A stretch of DNA of 7,143 bases, from contig JAUWSP010000136.1 in assembly GCA_030610025.1 (NCBI GenBank), forward strand, positions 1-7,143, in the 5' to 3' direction. Positions 5,755 to 7,143 of the stretch are shown piece after piece. The notes beneath the pieces were generated by a model. It saw only the letters and a program-made list of their open reading frames with translations, was not told the origin of the DNA and did no database searches. Numbering within the stretch: position 1 is the first letter of the stretch; every line of letters starts with the position of its first letter. This stretch comes from Acidobacteriota bacterium (GTDB taxonomy: Bacteria > Acidobacteriota > Thermoanaerobaculia > Multivoradales > JAHEKO01). The position numbers and the translations under genes were made by a program.

Positions 5755-7143
5755 CTAGCTCTGCAGCGCAACCACGACATAGAAGAAGACCAGAACGAAC
5801 ATCCCTACTGCGATCACCATGGCGTACTGGGAGACCACTCCGGTCTGCAAACGACGGAACACTCGCGATCCGAACTGCAGGACCCAACCCGTGAGATTCA
5901 CCAATCCATCGACCACGTACTTGTCGAAGAACCCAGACAGATAGGCAGCGGCAACGGTCACATGGCGCGTGCCGTTGACCAGGAAACCATCAATAAACCC
6001 CGCGTCGAAGCGAAACAGGTTGCGGGCTGTTGACCAGGTGCCTTGCACCACCGTTCGATCGTAGAGCTCGTCGACGTAGTACTTGTTGAGCAGCAGGCGA
6101 TGCACGCCAGGGAATCGCTCTGCCCACCACTCACCACCCGCCAGCCCCTTGGAGCCTCCGTAGGTCCGCCAGGCGAGGAAAATGCCGATGCCGGCAACCG
6201 CCACGGAGAGCGCCATCAGCACGAGCTCGAGGCCCAGGCTGGCATGATGCGCCTCGCCGTGCCCACCCACCGCATGGACGACCGGCTCCAGGAAGTGACC
6301 GAACCAGTTCCAATCCCACTCACCCAAACGGGGAAGGCCGACCCAGCCCGAGATGACCGCACCGATGGCGAGCACGACCAGCGGAAGGGTCATCACCGGC
6401 GGCGACTCGTGAACATGGTCCCACTCCTCCTGTGTACCCCTGAACTCGCCATGAAACGTCATGTAGAGGAGGCGGAACATGTAGAAGGCTGTCAATCCGG
6501 CCGTGATCAAGCCAACCCCCCAGAGGATCTTGTGGCTCCCGAAGGCCGCCGCCAGGATCTGGTCTTTGCTGAAGAACCCGGCCAGAAGCGGCACACCCGC
6601 TATCGCCATGGTTCCTGCGACGAAGGTCCAGTAGGTCACAGGCAGCATCTTGCGCAGCCCACCCATCCGACGCATGTCCTGCTCTCCACCGACAGCGTGG
6701 ATCACTGAGCCGGACCCCAGAAAGAGCAAGCCCTTGAAGAAGGCGTGAGTCATGAGGTGGAAGATCGCCACCGAGTAGGCCCCCACGCCGGCAGCCAGAA
6801 ACATGTAGCCCAACTGAGAAACGGTCGAGTAGGCCAGTACTTTCTTGATGTCGGTCTGAGCCAGCGCGATCGTGGCAGCGAAGATAGCCGTCAAGCAGCC
6901 CACGACGGCCACGACTCCGGAGATCCCCGGGGCCAGTTGGTAGACGATGTTCGCCCTGGCAATCATGTAGACACCCGCCGTCACCATGGTGGCGGCGTGG
7001 ATCAGGGCCGAGACCGGGGTCGGGCCAGCCATCGCATCGGGCAACCAGACGTAGAGCGGGATCTGGGCGCTCTTGCCGGTGGCTCCGATAAAGAGAAAGA
7101 GAGCCACGAAGCTCGCCAGCGTCAGACCCATGACGAACGGCGA
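5755..7143 (-). CDS. nuoL: NADH-quinone oxidoreductase subunit L, N-terminus outside window
   Basis: The distal proton-pumping subunit of complex I, carrying the long lateral helix along the membrane arm. The frame is open to the window edge, giving 462 residues. By alignment to E. coli numbering, about 205 N-terminal residues are missing, including the helix-5 glutamate. Visible channel residues are K24 in TGKSAQIPLYVWLPDAMAG (E. coli K229), H49 in SALIHAATM (H254), H129, H133 and K137 in FHLMTHAFFKGLLFLG (H334, H338, K342), and K193-D194 in GFFSKDQIL. The C-terminal part contains the hydrophilic loop, a YYVDELYD motif typical of NuoL, and a last membrane helix (about 439-459). A small His-rich stretch lies at 290-300. 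The methionine at 7131 is internal, since conserved family sequence continues upstream of it. nuoM follows after 18 bp. Confidence 0.97.
   Translation of the reverse strand, partial: SPFVMGLTLASFVALFLFIGATGKSAQIPLYVWLPDAMAGPTPVSALIHAATMVTAGVYMIARANIVYQLAPGISGVVAVVGCLTAIFAATIALAQTDIKKVLAYSTVSQLGYMFLAAGVGAYSVAIFHLMTHAFFKGLLFLGSGSVIHAVGGEQDMRRMGGLRKMLPVTYWTFVAGTMAIAGVPLLAGFFSKDQILAAAFGSHKILWGVGLITAGLTAFYMFRLLYMTFHGEFRGTQEEWDHVHESPPVMTLPLVVLAIGAVISGWVGLPRLGEWDWNWFGHFLEPVVHAVGGHGEAHHASLGLELVLMALSVAVAGIGIFLAWRTYGGSKGLAGGEWWAERFPGVHRLLLNKYYVDELYDRTVVQGTWSTARNLFRFDAGFIDGFLVNGTRHVTVAAAYLSGFFDKYVVDGLVNLTGWVLQFGSRVFRRLQTGVVSQYAMVIAVGMFVLVFFYVVVALQS

Noticed and set aside
6043..6708. Plus-strand open frame of 221 codons inside nuoL
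   Set aside because: Complete overlap with well-conserved nuoL sequence; the translation is His/Gln/Arg-rich and domain-free.

Overview
The window is a 7.1-kb, GC-rich (roughly 60% by eye) bacterial chromosome segment in which every supportable gene lies on the minus strand, so transcription runs from high to low coordinates. It has two parts: the distal end of a respiratory complex I operon, and behind it a four-gene cluster headed by an ECF sigma factor. The nuoL-nuoM-nuoN order, the secreted thioredoxin-fold protein and an OapA/MepM-type M23 endopeptidase suggest a Gram-negative-type envelope. The lineage cannot be fixed from sequence alone. Acidobacteriota or a former Deltaproteobacteria group (Myxococcota, Desulfobacterota) are guesses. 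No RNA gene, mobile element, CRISPR array or integration signature was seen.

Region 7143-2661 holds nuoL (N-terminus outside the window), nuoM and nuoN, the three antiporter-like proton-pumping membrane subunits of NADH:quinone oxidoreductase. They are packed with 18-bp and 4-bp gaps. All key charged residues of the proton channels that fall inside the window are present, so this is a functional-looking operon end.

Region 2660-2509 is a 152-bp gap with a hairpin that may terminate the nuo transcript, followed by a plausible housekeeping promoter for the next operon.

Region 2508-1 holds, in transcription order, an ECF sigma factor closely resembling actinobacterial SigR/SigH; a small soluble zinc-type anti-sigma factor with the RsrA spacing of Cys and His; a secreted TlpA/thioredoxin-fold protein with no cysteine at all; and an N-terminally anchored M23 murein endopeptidase that runs off the window. 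SigR-RsrA pairs sense thiol oxidation in the cytoplasm. This cluster therefore looks like a redox-sensing regulator placed beside the respiratory chain and apparently co-transcribed with two envelope proteins, one of which has lost its redox centre. The structured 103-bp spacer between sigma and anti-sigma genes is the other unusual element.
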